Assembly: GCA_018110985.1 (NCBI GenBank)
Contig: JAGAWT010000030.1
Location: 1 to 48,064, forward strand
Length of the DNA: 48,064 nt
Direction: 5' to 3'
Origin: Oscillospiraceae bacterium
GTDB lineage: Bacteria > Bacillota > Clostridia > Oscillospirales > Ruminococcaceae
The translations under genes and the position numbers were made by a program. A model generated the notes under the pieces. That model had not been told where the DNA came from, searched no databases, and saw only the letters and a program-made list of their open reading frames with translations. Below, one piece after another: positions 22,524 through 32,302 of the stretch. Positions within the stretch are counted from its first letter, which is position 1, and each line of letters opens with the position of its first letter.

Positions 22524-24596
22524 ATGGCAAAGACAAATCTTGTTATAGTTGAGTCGCCCTCAAAGGCGAAGACAGTTGAAAAATACCTGGGAAGCGGCTA
22601 CAAGGTGGCTGCATCCATGGGACACATCAGGGATCTTCAGAAATCCAAGCTGAGCGTGGATATAGACAACGATTTTGAACCTGTCTATGTGGAGGATCCC
22701 GGTAAGAAGGATGTTATAGAGAGCCTTAAAAAGGCAGCGGACAAGGCGGACAAGGTCTATCTTGCCGGAGACCCGGACCGTGAGGGAGAGGCTATATCAT
22801 GGCATCTGGCTCATATACTGGGGATAGATGAGAAGTCCCCCGTGAGAGTCACCTTCAATGAGATCACAAAGACGGGCGTGGCAGAGGGAATGGCTCACCC
22901 CAGACCGATCGACCTTGACCTGGTGAACGCACAGCAGACAAGACGCATACTTGACAGGATAGTGGGCTACAAGCTGTCTCCCTTTCTGTGGAGAAAGGTG
23001 AAGAGGGGGCTTTCCGCAGGCCGTGTGCAGTCTGTGGCGGTCAAGATGATAGTTGACAGGGAGAGGGAGATAAACGCATTCAAGCCGGAGGAATACTGGT
23101 CGGCAGAGGCGAAATTCACTGCACCTCCCTCAAGAAAGCAGTTCGAGGCGCAGTTTTACGGGATGAACGGGAAGAAGACCGCTCTCAAAAACAAGGAAGA
23201 GGCGGACAAGATCATTGCTCAGAGCAAGGAGACGAAGTTCATTGCCAAAAAGGTGAAAAAGTCCGTAAGGAAGAAAAATCCTGCGCCTCCCTTTACAACT
23301 TCCACCATGCAGCAGGAGGCTTCAAAGAAGCTGGGCTTCCAGACACAGCGCACCATGCGTGCCGCACAGCAGCTCTACGAGGGCGTTGAAGTCGAGGGTA
23401 TCGGTGCAGTGGGTCTTATCACCTATATGAGAACGGACAGCCTGCGAGTTTCGGCAGAGGCTCAGAGGGCGGCAGCGGAATATATAGAAAGCGCCTTCGG
23501 CAGGGAATATCTTCCTGCCAAGCCCCCTGTTTACAGGACGAAGAAGAATGCGCAGGATGCCCACGAGGCTATACGCCCCTCTACGCCGTCCCTCAGTCCC
23601 GCAAAGGTAAAGGACAGCCTTACTCCCGACCAGTTCAAGCTGTATAAGCTCATCTGGGAAAGGTTCATCGCAAGCCAGATGGCAAACGAGGAGTTTGACA
23701 CCGTGTCCGTGGATATAGAGGGCAGCGGCATCATGTACAAGGCGAGCGGATATTCCGTGAAGTTCAAGGGCTTTGCGGTGCTCTATGAGGAGACCAAGGA
23801 GGAAGCGGCAAAGGAGATCCCGCCCATAAACGAGGGCGGGGAAGTGGTCCTCAAAGCCGTTGAGGGGAAGCAGCATTTTACACAGCCCCCTCCGAGGTAC
23901 ACAGAGGGATCCTTTATCAAGGCGCTCGAAGAAAACGGTATCGGCAGACCTTCTACCTATGCGCCCACCATATCCACCATCGTGAACAGGATGTATATCG
24001 AGAGGGACGGAAAGACCCTGAAGCCGACGGGCCTGGGAGAGGTCATAACCGATCTTCTCAGCGAGTATTTCAGCAAATATGTGGATACGGGCTTCACAGC
24101 CGCCATGGAGGACGACCTTGACCGCATCGAGACAGGGGAAAGAGAGTGGCACAATACCCTGAAGGACTTCTACGGAGATTTCAGCGACACTCTTTCATCC
24201 GCCGAAAAGGAGACGGAGGGAAAGTACTTCAAAGTACCCGCAGAGGAGACCGACGAGGTCTGCGAGATCTGCGGAAAGCCCATGGCGATAAAGTTCGGCA
24301 GATTCGGAAGATTCCTTGCCTGCACGGGATTCCCGGAGTGCAATAATGCAAGAAGACTGGTAAAGCCCACGGGAGGCATATGCCCCAAGTGCGGGAAGAA
24401 GATAGTTGCAAAGAAATCCAAGAAGGGGAAGAAATTCTACGGCTGCGAGGGCTACCCCGAATGTGATTTCGTAACGTGGGACACGCCTGTTGCGGACAAG
24501 TGCCCCAACTGCAAGGACGGTACCACCATGTACAAGAAGGGCAGCAAGCTGTTCTGTACAAAGTGCGGCTACAGCGAGACGATAAAGAAAAATTAA
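22524..24596 (+). CDS. topA: DNA topoisomerase I (type IA)
   Basis: TopA relaxes negative supercoils by single-strand passage. The Toprim domain starts [19 protein letters not shown] and carries the acidic [12 protein letters not shown] motif. The catalytic tyrosine is in [14 protein letters not shown]. The C-terminus has three four-cysteine zinc ribbons: CEICG...CTGFPEC, CPKCG...CEGYPEC and CPNCK...CTKCG. A GTG at 22515 is in frame, but the ATG at 22524 gives the standard [11 protein letters not shown] start, hence 690 residues. trmFO begins two bases after the stop, so the pair is co-transcribed, as is common in Bacillota. Confidence 0.97.
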   Translation: MAKTNLVIVESPSKAKTVEKYLGSGYKVAASMGHIRDLQKSKLSVDIDNDFEPVYVEDPGKKDVIESLKKAADKADKVYLAGDPDREGEAISWHLAHILGIDEKSPVRVTFNEITKTGVAEGMAHPRPIDLDLVNAQQTRRILDRIVGYKLSPFLWRKVKRGLSAGRVQSVAVKMIVDREREINAFKPEEYWSAEAKFTAPPSRKQFEAQFYGMNGKKTALKNKEEADKIIAQSKETKFIAKKVKKSVRKKNPAPPFTTSTMQQEASKKLGFQTQRTMRAAQQLYEGVEVEGIGAVGLITYMRTDSLRVSAEAQRAAAEYIESAFGREYLPAKPPVYRTKKNAQDAHEAIRPSTPSLSPAKVKDSLTPDQFKLYKLIWERFIASQMANEEFDTVSVDIEGSGIMYKASGYSVKFKGFAVLYEETKEEAAKEIPPINEGGEVVLKAVEGKQHFTQPPPRYTEGSFIKALEENGIGRPSTYAPTISTIVNRMYIERDGKTLKPTGLGEVITDLLSEYFSKYVDTGFTAAMEDDLDRIETGEREWHNTLKDFYGDFSDTLSSAEKETEGKYFKVPAEETDEVCEICGKPMAIKFGRFGRFLACTGFPECNNARRLVKPTGGICPKCGKKIVAKKSKKGKKFYGCEGYPECDFVTWDTPVADKCPNCKDGTTMYKKGSKLFCTKCGYSETIKKN

Positions 24597-24598
24597 CT

Positions 24599-25909
24599 AT
24601 GGTTTATGTGATAGGAGCGGGGCTTGCGGGCTGCGAAGCAGCCTATGCCGCAGCCTCAAGGGGCGAGAGGGTCATACTGTATGAGCAGAAGCCTCTGAAA
24701 ATGTCTCCCGCCCACAAAAAGGAAGACTTTGCGGAGCTTGTCTGCTCCAATTCCTTCAAGGCTGCAAGAACAGCCTCCGCAGCGGGTCTTTTAAAGGCGG
24801 AGATGCGCCTTCTGGGCTCCCTTTGCCTTGAATGTGCGGACGAATGTGCAGTGGATGCGGGAGGAGCACTGGCGGTAGACAGGGATCTTTTCTCCGCAGC
24901 TGTGACAAAGAGAATAAAAGAACACCCTCTGATAGAAGTACGCCATGAGGAGATAAAGGCAGTGCCTGACAGGGAAGACCCTGTCATCATAGCTACGGGA
25001 CCTCTGACGGACGGCAGCCTTTACGAGGATATAGAAAGGCTCACGGGGGGCGCCCTTCACTTCCACGATGCTGCCGCTCCCATTGTCACCGCAGAGTCTG
25101 TGGATATGGAAAGAGCCTTTTTTGCGGCACGGTACGGACGGGGCGGTGACGATTACATCAACTGCCCATTCAGCAAAGAGGAATACGAGCGCTTTCATGA
25201 GGCTCTTGTGAATGCGGAGAGCGCACCTCTCCATGACTTTGAAAGCAGCAAAAGAGACGATTTCAAGGTCTATGAGGGCTGTATGCCCATAGAGGTGCTG
25301 GCGAAAAGGGGAGCGGATGCAGCAAGGTACGGGGCTATGAAGCCCGTGGGCATAACCGACCCGAAAACAGGACACAGACCCTGGGCAGTGGTACAGCTGC
25401 GCAGGGAGAACAGAGAAGGCTCCCTGTACAATATCGTAGGCTTTCAGACGAATCTGAGATTCGGGGAGCAGAAGAGAGTATTCTCCATGATACCCGGACT
25501 TGAAAATGCAGAGTTTGTAAGGTATGGTGTCATGCACAGGAATTCCTTCATAAACTCTCCCAAGGTGTTGAGCTCCGACCTTTCTCTGAGAGGACGGCCG
25601 AACCTTTTCTTTGCGGGACAGATCACAGGCACCGAGGGCTATATGGAATCGGCTGCGGGAGGGATAGCGGCAGGCATAAATGCCGTATCCGCCGAAAGGC
25701 TCTCCCTTCCCCGTGAGACCATGATGGGAGCACTGCTTTCCTATATCTCCGATGACAGTGTAAAGGACTTTCAGCCCATGGGGGCGAATATGGGAATGCT
25801 CCCGCCCCTTGAAACACATATCAGAGGGAAGCAGGAAAGGTATCAGGCGCTGGCGGACAGGTCTCTGGCAGCTCTGAGAAAATACCTTGAAGACAGGCAG
25901 AAAAACTGA
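24599..25909 (+). CDS. trmFO: tRNA (m5U54) methyltransferase TrmFO, folate/FAD dependent
   Basis: TrmFO methylates U54 of the tRNA T-loop, taking the carbon from methylene-tetrahydrofolate with FAD as cofactor. The protein starts with the FAD-binding [21 protein letters not shown] and contains [38 protein letters not shown]-like ([15 protein letters not shown]), [11 protein letters not shown] and [15 protein letters not shown] signatures. Length is 436 residues. The frame extends upstream inside topA, but the ATG at 24599, two bases after the topA stop, gives the canonical start. plsX begins 24 bases after the stop. The folate cofactor is also the FolD substrate (984-1835). Confidence 0.96.
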   Translation: MVYVIGAGLAGCEAAYAAASRGERVILYEQKPLKMSPAHKKEDFAELVCSNSFKAARTASAAGLLKAEMRLLGSLCLECADECAVDAGGALAVDRDLFSAAVTKRIKEHPLIEVRHEEIKAVPDREDPVIIATGPLTDGSLYEDIERLTGGALHFHDAAAPIVTAESVDMERAFFAARYGRGGDDYINCPFSKEEYERFHEALVNAESAPLHDFESSKRDDFKVYEGCMPIEVLAKRGADAARYGAMKPVGITDPKTGHRPWAVVQLRRENREGSLYNIVGFQTNLRFGEQKRVFSMIPGLENAEFVRYGVMHRNSFINSPKVLSSDLSLRGRPNLFFAGQITGTEGYMESAAGGIAAGINAVSAERLSLPRETMMGALLSYISDDSVKDFQPMGANMGMLPPLETHIRGKQERYQALADRSLAALRKYLEDRQKN

Positions 25910-25933
25910 CCGTGAGCAGAAAGAAGGTAGCAT

Positions 25934-26929
25934 ATGAATATCATAATAGACGCATTCGGCGGCGACAATGCACCGCTGGCGGTGCTTGAGGGCGCAGCTC
26001 AGGCTGTAAAGGAACTGGGCGTACACATCACGCTGACGGGGGACCGTGAGAAGATAAGAAAGTGCGCAAGAGAGAACAAGATCCCTCTGAGGGGGATGGA
26101 GGTCATAGAGACCGACAGTGTGATCGACATACACGAGGATCCTACCGAGATACTCAAAAGCCGCAGTGACTGCTCCATGGCGCTGGGTCTGAAAGCTCTT
26201 TCCGAGGGAAAGGGCGATGCCTTTGTAAGTGCTGGCAGCACCGGTGCACTTATGGTGGGCGCTACTATGATAGTAAAGCGCATAAAGGGCATAAAAAGGC
26301 CTGCGCTGGCTCCCATAATGCCTACGGCAAAGGGTCATATGATACTTCTTGATGCAGGCGCCAACACGGAGTGCCGCCCCGAGATGCTCACACAGTTCGG
26401 TATCATGGGCAGCGTTTACATGAAAAATGTCATGGGGATAAAAAGCCCGAAGGTAGGACTTGTAAACATAGGCACAGAGGATACCAAGGGAAGAGAGCTG
26501 GACAAAGAGGCTTACAGGCAGCTCTCTGCCGCACCCCTAGACTTCTACGGGAACCTGGAGGCAAGGGATATACCCTTCGGGGACTGCAGCGTGGTGGTCA
26601 CGGACGGCTTTACGGGAAATGTGGTGCTGAAGCTGTATGAGGGCATGGGCTCCTTCTTCTCGCATGAGCTGAGATCCATGCTGACAGAGGGTGTAAACGG
26701 CAAGGCAGCCGCCCTGCTCATACTTGGCAAGATAAAAGCCTTCCGCAAGAGGCTCGACTACACGGAAGTGGGCGGTGCTGTTATGATAGGCGTTTCAAAG
26801 CCTGTTATAAAGGCGCACGGCTCCTCAAACGGAAAGGCGTTTTTCAATGCCATAAGGCAGGCAAAGCAGTGTGTGGACGGGGATATCACAGGTGAGATCA
26901 CCCGTGCGCTTGAGAGCATGAAAAAATGA
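25934..26929 (+). CDS. plsX: Phosphate acyltransferase PlsX
   Basis: PlsX converts acyl-ACP to acyl-phosphate, the donor used by PlsY to start phospholipid synthesis in Gram-positive bacteria. The 331-residue sequence has IIIDAFGGDNAP at the start, SAGSTGALMVGATMIVKRI, DAGANTECRPEML, GLVNIGTEDTKG and VVVTDGFTGNVVLK, all characteristic. An AGAAGG site lies before the ATG. The rnc start overlaps its stop (ATGA, 26926-26929), so the two are translationally coupled. The acpP gene often found between plsX and rnc is missing here. Confidence 0.96.
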   Translation: MNIIIDAFGGDNAPLAVLEGAAQAVKELGVHITLTGDREKIRKCARENKIPLRGMEVIETDSVIDIHEDPTEILKSRSDCSMALGLKALSEGKGDAFVSAGSTGALMVGATMIVKRIKGIKRPALAPIMPTAKGHMILLDAGANTECRPEMLTQFGIMGSVYMKNVMGIKSPKVGLVNIGTEDTKGRELDKEAYRQLSAAPLDFYGNLEARDIPFGDCSVVVTDGFTGNVVLKLYEGMGSFFSHELRSMLTEGVNGKAAALLILGKIKAFRKRLDYTEVGGAVMIGVSKPVIKAHGSSNGKAFFNAIRQAKQCVDGDITGEITRALESMKK

Positions 26930-27657
26930 AGAACAGCGAAGAATATTTAAAGCACATCGACAGACTGAAAGAGTTTGAGGAAGTCATAGGATATGTTTTC
27001 GGCGACAAGTCCCTGCTCTTTCAGGCACTGTCCCATTCCTCCTTTGCAAATGACCTGAAGACCCGCACGGGAGAAAAGCACTTTTCCAACGAAAGGCTGG
27101 AGTTTCTTGGAGACAGTGTACTGTCAATAGTGGTCTCGGAACACCTTTTCAGGTACTTTTCCCACCTGCCGGAGGGGGATCTGTCCCGCATCAGAGCGGC
27201 GCTTGTCTGCGAGCAGACACTTTTTGAGTTTTCCCACAGGATAAGGCTGGGAGAGTTCCTTTTCCTTTCAAGGGGGGAGGAGATGAACGGCGGCCGTAGC
27301 CGTCCCTCAACAGTGTCAGACGCATTTGAAGCCGTTATAGGTGCGCTGTACCTTGACGGCGGTTTGGAAAATGCCAGGAAATATGTTACGGGGTTCATCC
27401 CCAAAAACCTGAACAAGGATACCGCAAAGAAACTGGGAGATCACAAGACCCTGCTTCAGGAGGTCATACAGCAGAACCCGGAGGAAAGGGTGGAGTATGT
27501 GACCGTGGGAGAATCGGGCCCCGAGCATAACAAGATGTACAGGGTGAATGTGCTCCTGAACGGTGCTGTAATAGGCAGCGGAGAGGGACACACCAAAAAG
27601 CAGGCGGAGCAGCAGGCAGCAAGAGAGGCGCTGATCCTTATGGGAGAGCTTAAATGA
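26926..27657 (+). CDS. rnc: Ribonuclease III
   Basis: RNase III cuts double-stranded RNA, including rRNA precursors. The 243-residue protein carries the nuclease signature NERLEFLGDSVLS (E56, E59, D63) and the second acidic site DAFEAVIGALYLDGG, so the metal site is complete. A C-terminal dsRNA-binding domain (about 165-240) includes DHKTLLQEVIQ and the KKQAEQQAAREALILM helix. It is translationally coupled to plsX upstream (ATGA) and to the radical SAM gene downstream (ATGA, 27654-27657), forming a tight plsX-rnc-radical SAM block ahead of smc. Confidence 0.97.
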   Translation: MKNSEEYLKHIDRLKEFEEVIGYVFGDKSLLFQALSHSSFANDLKTRTGEKHFSNERLEFLGDSVLSIVVSEHLFRYFSHLPEGDLSRIRAALVCEQTLFEFSHRIRLGEFLFLSRGEEMNGGRSRPSTVSDAFEAVIGALYLDGGLENARKYVTGFIPKNLNKDTAKKLGDHKTLLQEVIQQNPEERVEYVTVGESGPEHNKMYRVNVLLNGAVIGSGEGHTKKQAEQQAAREALILMGELK

Positions 27658-28676
27658 AGCACTCAAACATCTCCGTTTTCATACCCCATATAGGCTGCCC
27701 CTTTATGTGCTCCTTCTGCGCACAGCGGACTATCAGCGGCACGGAAAGGGCTCCTCTGCCGGAGGAAGTGGATGAGCTGCTGCGGGATGCCTTTGAGCAT
27801 ATCCCTGAGGAAAGACTCCCCGAAACGGAGATAGCCTTTTTCGGCGGCAGCTTTACAGCCATACCGAAGGACTATATGAATGCCCTTCTTGGTACGGCGG
27901 AGAGGTATGTAAAGGAAAAGGGCGCAAAGGGCATAAGGATCTCCACCCGTCCCGACTGTATAGACGGGGAGGTGCTTGATACTCTGAAAGCCTATGGTGT
28001 GACGGCGGTGGAGCTGGGTGCTCAGTCCATGGATGACAGTGTACTTAAAGCAAACAACAGGGGACACACTGCAAGGCAGATAGAGGAGTCCGCAAAAATG
28101 CTCCGCTCCCGTGGCTTTGAAACAGGCTTGCAGATGATGACAGGCCTGTACACGGCAACGCCGGAAAGCGATCTGGAGACTGCCGAAAGGATAGCAGCCC
28201 TTATGCCGGATACGGTGCGTATATATCCCACGGTGATAATCAGGGGAACAGAGCTTGGCAGCCTTTTTGAAAAGGGCATATACAAGCCTTATCCCTTTGA
28301 TGAATGTGTGGATGTCTGTGCAAAGGCCTGTGAAATGTTTGAAGAAAAGGGGATAAGGGTCATAAGACTTGGCCTCCATGCGGAAAAGTCCCTTGAAGAA
28401 GGCATGATGGGCGGCTTTTATCACCCTGCCATGGGTGAGGTGGTCAGGAGCCGCATTTTCAGAAACAGGCTTGAGGCGGTGCTGTCGGGTGTGAAGTGCA
28501 GCACTGTTGAGGTAAAGACGGCAGGCAGATATTACAGCCTGGTCTGCGGGCAGAAAAAAGCAAACAGGGACTATTTCGGTGACAGGGCGGATTTTGTCAT
28601 AGACGGGACCGTGCCCGACGGAAAGGCGTTCATTTACGCCGACAACGAAAAAATATCAGAGATCGCCACGATCTGA
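27654..28676 (+). CDS. Radical SAM protein, Elp3-like, between rnc and smc
   Basis: The 340-residue enzyme has the radical SAM cluster motif C-P-F-M-C-S-F-C near residue 15 (CxxxCxxC). The barrel then shows IAFFGGSFTAIP, IRISTRPDCID, VELGAQSMDD, GLQMMTGLY and VRIYPTVIIRGTELG, which match the Elp3/HemN-like subgroup. It lacks the acetyltransferase domain of true Elp3, ending instead with a short Lys-rich domain. The substrate is unknown; tRNA modification is a family-based guess. The gene is fused by ATGA overlap to rnc and lies 25 bases before smc, a position shared with other Clostridia as I recall. Confidence 0.88.
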   Translation: MKHSNISVFIPHIGCPFMCSFCAQRTISGTERAPLPEEVDELLRDAFEHIPEERLPETEIAFFGGSFTAIPKDYMNALLGTAERYVKEKGAKGIRISTRPDCIDGEVLDTLKAYGVTAVELGAQSMDDSVLKANNRGHTARQIEESAKMLRSRGFETGLQMMTGLYTATPESDLETAERIAALMPDTVRIYPTVIIRGTELGSLFEKGIYKPYPFDECVDVCAKACEMFEEKGIRVIRLGLHAEKSLEEGMMGGFYHPAMGEVVRSRIFRNRLEAVLSGVKCSTVEVKTAGRYYSLVCGQKKANRDYFGDRADFVIDGTVPDGKAFIYADNEKISEIATI

Positions 28677-28701
28677 AAGCTAAAAAGGGGAAGAAGATAA
28701 A

Positions 28702-31700
28702 ATGTACCTTAAATCACTGGAAATACACGGGTTCAAATCCTTCCCCGACAAGATAAAGCTGGATTTTGACAAGGGCATAACCGCTGTGGTGGGTCCGAAC
28801 GGCAGCGGAAAATCCAATATCGGCGATGCGGTCCGCTGGGTACTTGGTGAACAATCCTCCAGGACGCTCAGAGGGGCGAAAATGGAGGATATTATTTTTG
28901 CTGGCACACAGATGCGCCGCCCCATGGGCTTTGCCAGCGTGACGCTCACCATTGTCAACAACGGGGAGCTGAATATCCCCGCAGAGGAAGTAGCTGTCAC
29001 AAGAAAGCTGTACCGCAGCGGTGAGAGCGAGTACATGATAAACGGCTCGCAGGTGCGTCTGAAAGACATTTCCGAGCTCTTTATGGATACGGGTCTTGGG
29101 CGTGACGGCTACTCTATCATAGGGCAGGGCAAGGCTGCGGAGATCATCTCTTCAAAGTCCTCCGAGCGAAGGAATATTTTCGAGGAGGCAGCGGGCATCT
29201 CTCATTCAAAGTACCGCAAGGAGGATGCACAGAACAAGCTGCAGAAGGCGGAGGAGAACATAGTCCGTCTGGAGGATATACTGAGGGAGCTGGAGGAAAG
29301 GGTAGGTCCCCTGAAAGTCCAGTCGGAAAAGGCTGAAAAGTTCGTAGTGCTGGCAGAGCGCAGGAAAGCGCTTGAAGTCACGGTGTGGCTCAGCAGGATA
29401 GATGAGGCGGGAGAGAGAGTTTCCGGCATAGAGGAAAAGCTGCTGATAAACGAGGCGGAATACAACAACGCAAACCTTGACATAAAGAAGAACGAGGAAA
29501 AGGAAGAGGAGCTCTCAAAGGACATCAACCTTTCCAACATAGCCATAGAACGTATTCAGACAGAGATCTCCGACAGGCGCAGGGAAGCGGCGGAGGAAAG
29601 CTCACGGGCTGCGGTGCTTGAAAACGAGATAAAGCACTACGGCGAGGATCTGGAGGAGCTGGAGCAGAAGATCGCCGAGGCTCAGGCTGCGGGGAATGAC
29701 AGCAGCAAGCTGACGGAGAAAAAGGATGCGGAGCTTGAAAGCACCTGCTCAGAGATCAAGGCAAAGGAAAAGAGCATTGAGGAGCTGAAGGGAAAGCTGC
29801 TTTCTGCGGATGAGGATGCAGGAGAGCTTGACAGGAAAAGAGGAGAGCAGGAAAAGGCTCTCAGTGCCCTCTACATCAAGAGGACGGAACTGGACACCTC
29901 TGTGGCATCCGCCCGAAAAAGTCTGGAAGACAGCGGCAGAGAGGGAGAAGAGGAGCAGCGGAGAAAGACAGAGCTCGAGGAGGAGCTGTCAAAGCTCGAA
30001 AAGGAAAAGGAACAGATAGAAAAGGGTCTTGCAGCGGTTGAGGAAAAGCTCTCGGAGAACAGGAACAAGCTGGCGGGCACAAGGATGATATACGAAAGCA
30101 AGTCGAAAAAGTTCAGCACCATGAATGAGGAGCAGAACAGGATCCTTTCGGATATCAGAGTAAAAAAGGAAAGAGAGCAGATACTCACCGACCTTGAAAA
30201 TGCCATGGAGGGTTATTCCGGTGCTTCAAAGGCAATACTCACGGCGTCAAAGAACGGGCAGCTCAAAGGCATATGCGGCACTGTTTCCCAGATACTCACC
30301 ATAGAAAGCGAATACACCGCAGCCATAGAAACGGCACTTGGCGGAGCACTGCAAAACATCATCACCGAAAATGAGGATGTGGCGAAGAGGGGCATCCGTC
30401 TGTTGAAAGACCGTAATGCGGGACGTGCGACTTTTCTGCCCCTTACTTCCGTACACGGCACAAAGCTTGATACCAGATTTGTGCAGTCTGCGCCCGGATT
30501 CATAGGTGTGGCATCGGATCTGGTGGAGTATGATGACCGCTACGACGGCGTGGTGAAGAGCCTGCTGGGACGTGTGGCAGTTGCGGAGAACATCGACTAT
30601 GCGGGGAATATCGCAAGATCAGCGGGCTACAAGTTCAGGATAGTGACCCTTGACGGCCAGGTGGTGAATGCGGGCGGTTCCTATACGGGCGGTTCCCTCA
30701 ACCGTTCAAGCGGGATACTCAGCCGTAAGAACGAGATAGACAAGATAAGGGCAGAGCGTGCTGCCCTTGAAAAGAAGGCGGAGGAGAGAAAGGGGCTTCT
30801 CGTGCTTGCGAAGGACGAGTGCGAAAGGCTGTCGCTGAACATATCCGCCATAGAGGAGGAAAACTCTGTCCTCCTTGCGGACAAGGCACGCTTCGAGGCG
30901 GAGAGGAAAAGGGCAGAGGATCTGAACATACAGGTGAAGTCTGCCGCAGAGAACATGGAAAAGACCGCTCTGCGCATGAAGATCAGGGACGAAGAGCTGC
31001 GAAAGACCATCACGGAGAGCGAAGCGGAGCTGGAAAAGGTAAACAGGAGCATAGAGGAATCCGAGGAAAGGTCATCCGAGGGCAGCGAATACAGGGAAAA
31101 GCTGAGGGTGGAAAGAGAAAGGCTCTCCGAGGAGCTGTCGCAGGCGAAGATAAGCCTTGCACAGCTGGAGATGACGAAGGAAAACATCATCCGTGAGAAG
31201 GAGGACATCAAAAGGCGTGCTCTTGAAATGGGTGACATGGCTGTAAAGTATGCCGAGGAGACAGAGAAGATAAAGGAGAAGGCAGAGGAAGCAAGGCAGC
31301 AGGCAGAAAAGATCCGTGAGGGGCTGCGTGCGGGGGACGACAAGGCGAATATGCTCATGTCGGAGATCACCCGCCTGAAAAGCGAGAATTCCCTGAAAGA
31401 AAAGGAGATATCGGGGCTCAGGAGCCTTCTGAGAGAGGCACAGTCCCACCGTGAGGGCATAGCCTCCGAGCGCACCCGCCTTGAAGAGAGGAAAACTGCA
31501 TTGCAGGCGGAGCAGGACAGGGTGATCTCGCAGATGCAGGAGCAGTATGAGCTGTATCCCTCACAGGCACGGGAAATGGCGATAGAGTTTGAGGACATAA
31601 AGGAACTGGAGGATGAACTGGGCTCTGTGAGAAACAGGATCAGGGCTCTGGGAAATGTAAACCTTGCTGCCATTGAGGAATACAAGGAAGTTTCCGGCAG

Positions 31701-32274
31701 GTACGAGGAGCTGAAAGGAAGGCTCAGGGATGTGACCGACTCCAAAAAGGAACTGGAGCGCCTCATAGACGAGCTGACCGTTTCCATGGAGAAAAAGTTC
31801 AGACAGAGCTTCAACGACATAAACACTGCCTTCAAGAGCATTTTCACGGAGCTTTTCGGCGGGGGAAGGGCAGAGCTCTCCCTCTCGGATCCGGAAAACG
31901 TGCTTACCTCCGGCATAGAGATAAAGGCGGCGCCTCCCGGAAAGGTCATAGGGAACCTGTCCCTCATGTCCGGCGGAGAACAGGCTTTTGTTGCCATAGC
32001 CATCTACTTTGCCATACTGAAGGTGCGCCCTGCGCCTTTCTGCATACTTGACGAGATAGAGGCAGCCCTTGATGACGTGAATGTTTCAAGATATGCCCAG
32101 TATCTCCACAGGTACACCGACACCACCCAGTTCATCACCATAACCCACAGAAGGGGCACCATGGAGGAGGCTGATGTGTTCTATGGGGTCACCATGCAGG
32201 AAAAGGGCATTTCCAGACTGCTGCGCATGGAGCAGGCAGACACGGAAAATACCGAGATGGTGGTTAGTGATTGA
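28702..32274 (+). CDS. smc: Chromosome segregation ATPase SMC
   Basis: SMC forms the condensin core with ScpA and ScpB. The 1190-residue protein has the Walker A GPNGSGKSNI (31-40), two long coiled-coil arms (about 165-500 and 670-1010) rich in Glu/Lys/Ala heptads, a hinge domain (about 515-655, with GICGTVSQI and GRVAVAENIDYA), and the C-terminal signature LMSGGEQAF with Walker B FCILDEIEAALDD. Length is normal. GGGGAAG lies before the ATG. A perfect consensus promoter overlaps its stop codon. ftsY, often next to smc, is not here; neither scpA nor scpB is in the window. Confidence 0.98.
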   Translation: MYLKSLEIHGFKSFPDKIKLDFDKGITAVVGPNGSGKSNIGDAVRWVLGEQSSRTLRGAKMEDIIFAGTQMRRPMGFASVTLTIVNNGELNIPAEEVAVTRKLYRSGESEYMINGSQVRLKDISELFMDTGLGRDGYSIIGQGKAAEIISSKSSERRNIFEEAAGISHSKYRKEDAQNKLQKAEENIVRLEDILRELEERVGPLKVQSEKAEKFVVLAERRKALEVTVWLSRIDEAGERVSGIEEKLLINEAEYNNANLDIKKNEEKEEELSKDINLSNIAIERIQTEISDRRREAAEESSRAAVLENEIKHYGEDLEELEQKIAEAQAAGNDSSKLTEKKDAELESTCSEIKAKEKSIEELKGKLLSADEDAGELDRKRGEQEKALSALYIKRTELDTSVASARKSLEDSGREGEEEQRRKTELEEELSKLEKEKEQIEKGLAAVEEKLSENRNKLAGTRMIYESKSKKFSTMNEEQNRILSDIRVKKEREQILTDLENAMEGYSGASKAILTASKNGQLKGICGTVSQILTIESEYTAAIETALGGALQNIITENEDVAKRGIRLLKDRNAGRATFLPLTSVHGTKLDTRFVQSAPGFIGVASDLVEYDDRYDGVVKSLLGRVAVAENIDYAGNIARSAGYKFRIVTLDGQVVNAGGSYTGGSLNRSSGILSRKNEIDKIRAERAALEKKAEERKGLLVLAKDECERLSLNISAIEEENSVLLADKARFEAERKRAEDLNIQVKSAAENMEKTALRMKIRDEELRKTITESEAELEKVNRSIEESEERSSEGSEYREKLRVERERLSEELSQAKISLAQLEMTKENIIREKEDIKRRALEMGDMAVKYAEETEKIKEKAEEARQQAEKIREGLRAGDDKANMLMSEITRLKSENSLKEKEISGLRSLLREAQSHREGIASERTRLEERKTALQAEQDRVISQMQEQYELYPSQAREMAIEFEDIKELEDELGSVRNRIRALGNVNLAAIEEYKEVSGRYEELKGRLRDVTDSKKELERLIDELTVSMEKKFRQSFNDINTAFKSIFTELFGGGRAELSLSDPENVLTSGIEIKAAPPGKVIGNLSLMSGGEQAFVAIAIYFAILKVRPAPFCILDEIEAALDDVNVSRYAQYLHRYTDTTQFITITHRRGTMEEADVFYGVTMQEKGISRLLRMEQADTENTEMVVSD

Positions 32275-32299
32275 CAATTCCGGCGGAAAGTGATATAAT
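32271..32299 (+). promoter_or_regulatory. Perfect consensus promoter over the smc stop codon
   Basis: TTGACA (32271-32276), 17 bases, TGATATAAT (extended -10; TATAAT 32294-32299). Both hexamers match exactly. The expected transcription start (about 32305-32308) falls on or just after the ATG at 32303, so the mRNA would be leaderless or even miss the start codon. Confidence 0.75.
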
Positions 32300-32302
32300 G
32301 AT

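Noticed and set aside
24791-26338. 515-codon antisense open frame over trmFO and plsX
   Set aside because: Both real genes are intact on the plus strand, and the antisense product is low in recognisable motifs.
30681-32003. 440-codon Ser-rich antisense frame under smc
   Set aside because: It mirrors the Glu/Lys-rich coiled coil of SMC; composition is an artefact of reverse reading.
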